A stretch of 64,000 bases of DNA. Source: Streptomyces sp. NBC_00569 (GTDB lineage: Bacteria > Actinomycetota > Actinomycetes > Streptomycetales > Streptomycetaceae). The position numbers and the translations under genes are program-made. The stretch lies in NCBI RefSeq assembly GCF_036345255.1, contig NZ_CP107783.1, positions 2,604,001 to 2,668,000 on the forward strand, in the 5' to 3' direction. Shown in pieces: positions 62,257-64,000 of this stretch. How positions within the stretch are numbered: the stretch's first letter is position 1; each line of letters starts with the position of its first letter. The notes under the pieces were generated by a model, which had not been told where the DNA came from, ran no database searches, and saw only the letters and a list, made by a program, of their open reading frames with translations.

Positions 62257-63555
62257 ATGTGCGTCGAGAACTGCCCCCCGCCGTCGAACCGGCTGACCCG
62301 CCGAGGCGTACTCGCGGGTGCCGCCGCGCTCGCGGGCACCGCCGCCGCCCTCGCCGCCGCGCCCGGCGCGTCCGCCGCCGCCCCGATGACCCGCGCGTCC
62401 GCCGCCCGCTCCGGGAACGCCCCCCGCGGCGGTGACCTCGTCATCGACGGCGGCACCCTCCTCGACCCCGCGACGGGCGAGGTCACCGAGGACGCGGTCG
62501 TCGTCATACGTGACGGCGTCGTCCGCGCGGCCGGCAAGCGCAAGAATGTCGACGTGCCCGCCGGCGTCACCGTCCTCGACGCGCACGGCCAGTGGGTCCT
62601 GCCGGGTCTCGTCGACTCGCACATCCACCTGAACACCGCCGCCGAGGCCGCCAAGACCCTCGCGCTCGGCGCCACCACCGCGCGCAGCGGCTCGACGAAC
62701 TTCTACCAGGACATCGCTGTCCGCGAGCTCTCCCGGCAGGCCCCGGGCCTGGCCCCCAGGCTGCGCGCGTCCGGCATCTTCGTCACGCCCGACCTCGGTG
62801 ACACGATCCTCGCGGACCCCGACCTCACCCCGCTCGCCCGCCTCAAGGGCGGCGTCACCTCGACCGAGGCGCTGCGCCGCGTCGTCGAGGTCAACCTGGC
62901 CCGTGGTGTCGACACCGTCAAGACACGCGTGAACCCGCGCGCCGGCCTGGCCGAGCAGGACCCGCTGGAGCAGGTCTACAGCCGCGAGCAGCTCTCCACG
63001 ATCGTCGCCACCGCCCGCCGCGGCGGCAAGGACGTGCTGTGCCACAGCTACAGCGAGAAGGGCTGCCACGACGCCGTCATGGCCGGCGTCAAGTCCGTCG
63101 AGCACGGCGCGTTCATCAGTGAGCGAACCCTGCACGAGATGCGCCGCCGCGGTACGTACTTCACGCCCACGATGGTCGCGATCGGCGGCATGATCGGCGA
63201 CCCCGACCCGGTTCTCGACGAGCGCGGCCGCACCTACCTGCCGAAGCTCAAGGCCGCCGCGAAGCTCGCCCACGAGCTGGGCGTGGGTCTGGTGTCCGGC
63301 ACGGACTCGTCGGGCGGCTCGGTCGAGCCGATCGGCGCCGAGATCGAGATGATGTACTCGGCCGGCCTGTCCGCGCTCGACGCGATCCGCACCGCGACCA
63401 CCAACGCGGCCCGTCTTCTCGGCTTCGAGGGCAAGGTGGGCCGTCTCGCGCGCGGATACGCCGGCGACGCGATCCTGCTGTCCGGCGATCCGCTCGCCGA
63501 CGTGTCGGTGCTGAAGAAGCCGGTGCGCGTGGTGCGTACGGGAGTCGCCGTATGA
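62257..63555 (+). CDS. exported amidohydrolase
   Basis: A 432-residue amidohydrolase. A twin-arginine signal (LTRRGVLAGAAALAGTAAAL, cleavage near ASAAAP) implies Tat export of the folded, metal-loaded protein. The imidazolonepropionase/prolidase-like barrel has the metal motif LVDSHIHLN, a Lys/His region TVKTRVN and CHSYSEKG, GVKSVEHGAF, and the catalytic Asp in VSGTDSSGG. It probably cleaves an amide or peptide-like bond outside the membrane; the substrate is unknown. ATG 62257 has GGAG five bases upstream. The next amidohydrolase overlaps its stop (ATGA). Confidence 0.9.
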   Translation: MCVENCPPPSNRLTRRGVLAGAAALAGTAAALAAAPGASAAAPMTRASAARSGNAPRGGDLVIDGGTLLDPATGEVTEDAVVVIRDGVVRAAGKRKNVDVPAGVTVLDAHGQWVLPGLVDSHIHLNTAAEAAKTLALGATTARSGSTNFYQDIAVRELSRQAPGLAPRLRASGIFVTPDLGDTILADPDLTPLARLKGGVTSTEALRRVVEVNLARGVDTVKTRVNPRAGLAEQDPLEQVYSREQLSTIVATARRGGKDVLCHSYSEKGCHDAVMAGVKSVEHGAFISERTLHEMRRRGTYFTPTMVAIGGMIGDPDPVLDERGRTYLPKLKAAAKLAHELGVGLVSGTDSSGGSVEPIGAEIEMMYSAGLSALDAIRTATTNAARLLGFEGKVGRLARGYAGDAILLSGDPLADVSVLKKPVRVVRTGVAV

Positions 63556-64000
63556 CGGCCACCGTCTTCCGGAACGTACGCCCGCTCGGCGCGACGGAGG
63601 CCGTGGACCTCACGGTCGTCGACGGGGTGATCGTGGACGGTCCGCCGCCCGAGGGCGCCGAGGTCGTCGACTGCGGCGGCCGGATCGCGCTGCCGACCCT
63701 GGTGGACGCGCACATCCACCCGGACAAGACCGCGTGGGGCGAGCCCTGGGTGTCGCGCAAACCCGCGTCGGGGATCGCCGAATTCGCCGCGGCGGACGCG
63801 GAGTTGTACCGCTCGCAGACCACGCCCCTCAAGGACCGCGCCCAGCGCCTGATGGCGCACGCGATCACCCGGGGCACCCGGGCGATGCGGGCCCATGTCG
63901 ATGTCGCGCCCGCTTTCGGCCTTGCCGGTGTCGAGGGTGTCGGCGCCGCGCGCGAGGCGCTGCGGGACGCGGTCGACGTGCAGATCGTCGCTTTCCCGCA
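63552..64000 (+). CDS. cytosine deaminase-like amidohydrolase (3' part beyond window)
   Basis: The first 149 codons of an amidohydrolase. The metal motif LVDAHIHPDKT follows the usual N-terminal beta domain, and RGTRAMRAHVDVAPAFGLAGV with VDVQIVAFP matches cytosine deaminase/N-isopropylammelide-type enzymes, in which the second His-Asp region binds metal. No signal peptide, so it is probably cytoplasmic and acts after the exported amidohydrolase, with which it overlaps by four bases. The product may be a deaminated heterocycle or amine; unproven. Confidence 0.8.
   Translation, partial: MTATVFRNVRPLGATEAVDLTVVDGVIVDGPPPEGAEVVDCGGRIALPTLVDAHIHPDKTAWGEPWVSRKPASGIAEFAAADAELYRSQTTPLKDRAQRLMAHAITRGTRAMRAHVDVAPAFGLAGVEGVGAAREALRDAVDVQIVAFP

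Overview
The window looks like a chromosomal segment of a Streptomyces or close relative. The base composition is very GC-rich with G or C at most third codon positions, starts are often GTG (once TTG), GGAGG-type ribosome sites are common, and typical actinomycete families occur (LtrA, MmyB-like and DUF5753-like XRE regulators, several FCD-type GntR regulators, secreted enzymes with Tat signals). I see no tRNA, rRNA, CRISPR array, prophage or insertion sequence.

Layout. (1) 1-4374, minus strand: a tightly overlapping ebo-like operon (myo-inositol-phosphate synthase, UbiA-type prenyltransferase, TIM-barrel isomerase, EboA, TatD-like hydrolase, and a further gene leaving the left edge). (2) 4470-15808, minus: a sugar uptake and catabolism locus with a ROK regulator, a ribose/inositol-type ABC transporter, a Gfo/Idh dehydrogenase, a TIM-barrel isomerase, a secreted PQQ-type sugar dehydrogenase and a ThuA-DUF1080 lipoprotein; together they fit oxidation and 3-keto-sugar chemistry. 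(3) 16009-17265: LtrA membrane protein. (4) 17323-27397: a GntR regulator, a KAS III enzyme, an oxalate/formate-type MFS transporter with a tiny overlapping partner protein, and divergently a PanE-like reductase plus a formate dehydrogenase operon whose catalytic subunit is split into two genes in permuted order, ending in fdhD. (5) 27498-34237: MarR/quinone reductase pair, sialidase with a second secreted beta-propeller protein, and a bile-acid-symporter-family transporter divergent from a LysR gene.

(6) 34234-34886: a gene graveyard, with an Lrp/AsnC remnant carrying a short internal inversion beside the C-terminal remnant of an MFS exporter. (7) 35090-41852: a long-chain acyl-CoA ligase and a branched-chain amino-acid ABC transporter in which both permeases and one ATPase are fused into one protein; the second ATPase contains an AT-rich codon patch. 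(8) 41960-48339: aldo/keto reductase, WYL regulator with two small proteins, methyltransferase/pterin dehydratase, two XRE regulators, OsmC. (9) 48433-58242: amino-acid permease, a holin-like/alkaline-phosphatase fusion, a resolvase-fold-like protein, two metallo-beta-lactamase-fold hydrolases, DedA, an aminotransferase-fold protein lacking the PLP lysine, and an ABC-F ATPase. (10) 58335-64000: PAP2-diacylglycerol-kinase fusion, methyltransferase, VOC protein, and an FCD GntR regulator with two amidohydrolases.

Regulatory DNA is unusually readable: several regulators have clear palindromic sites next to or over their own start (MarR, WYL, GntR). All functional assignments rest on motif and family recognition by eye; no database search was run.
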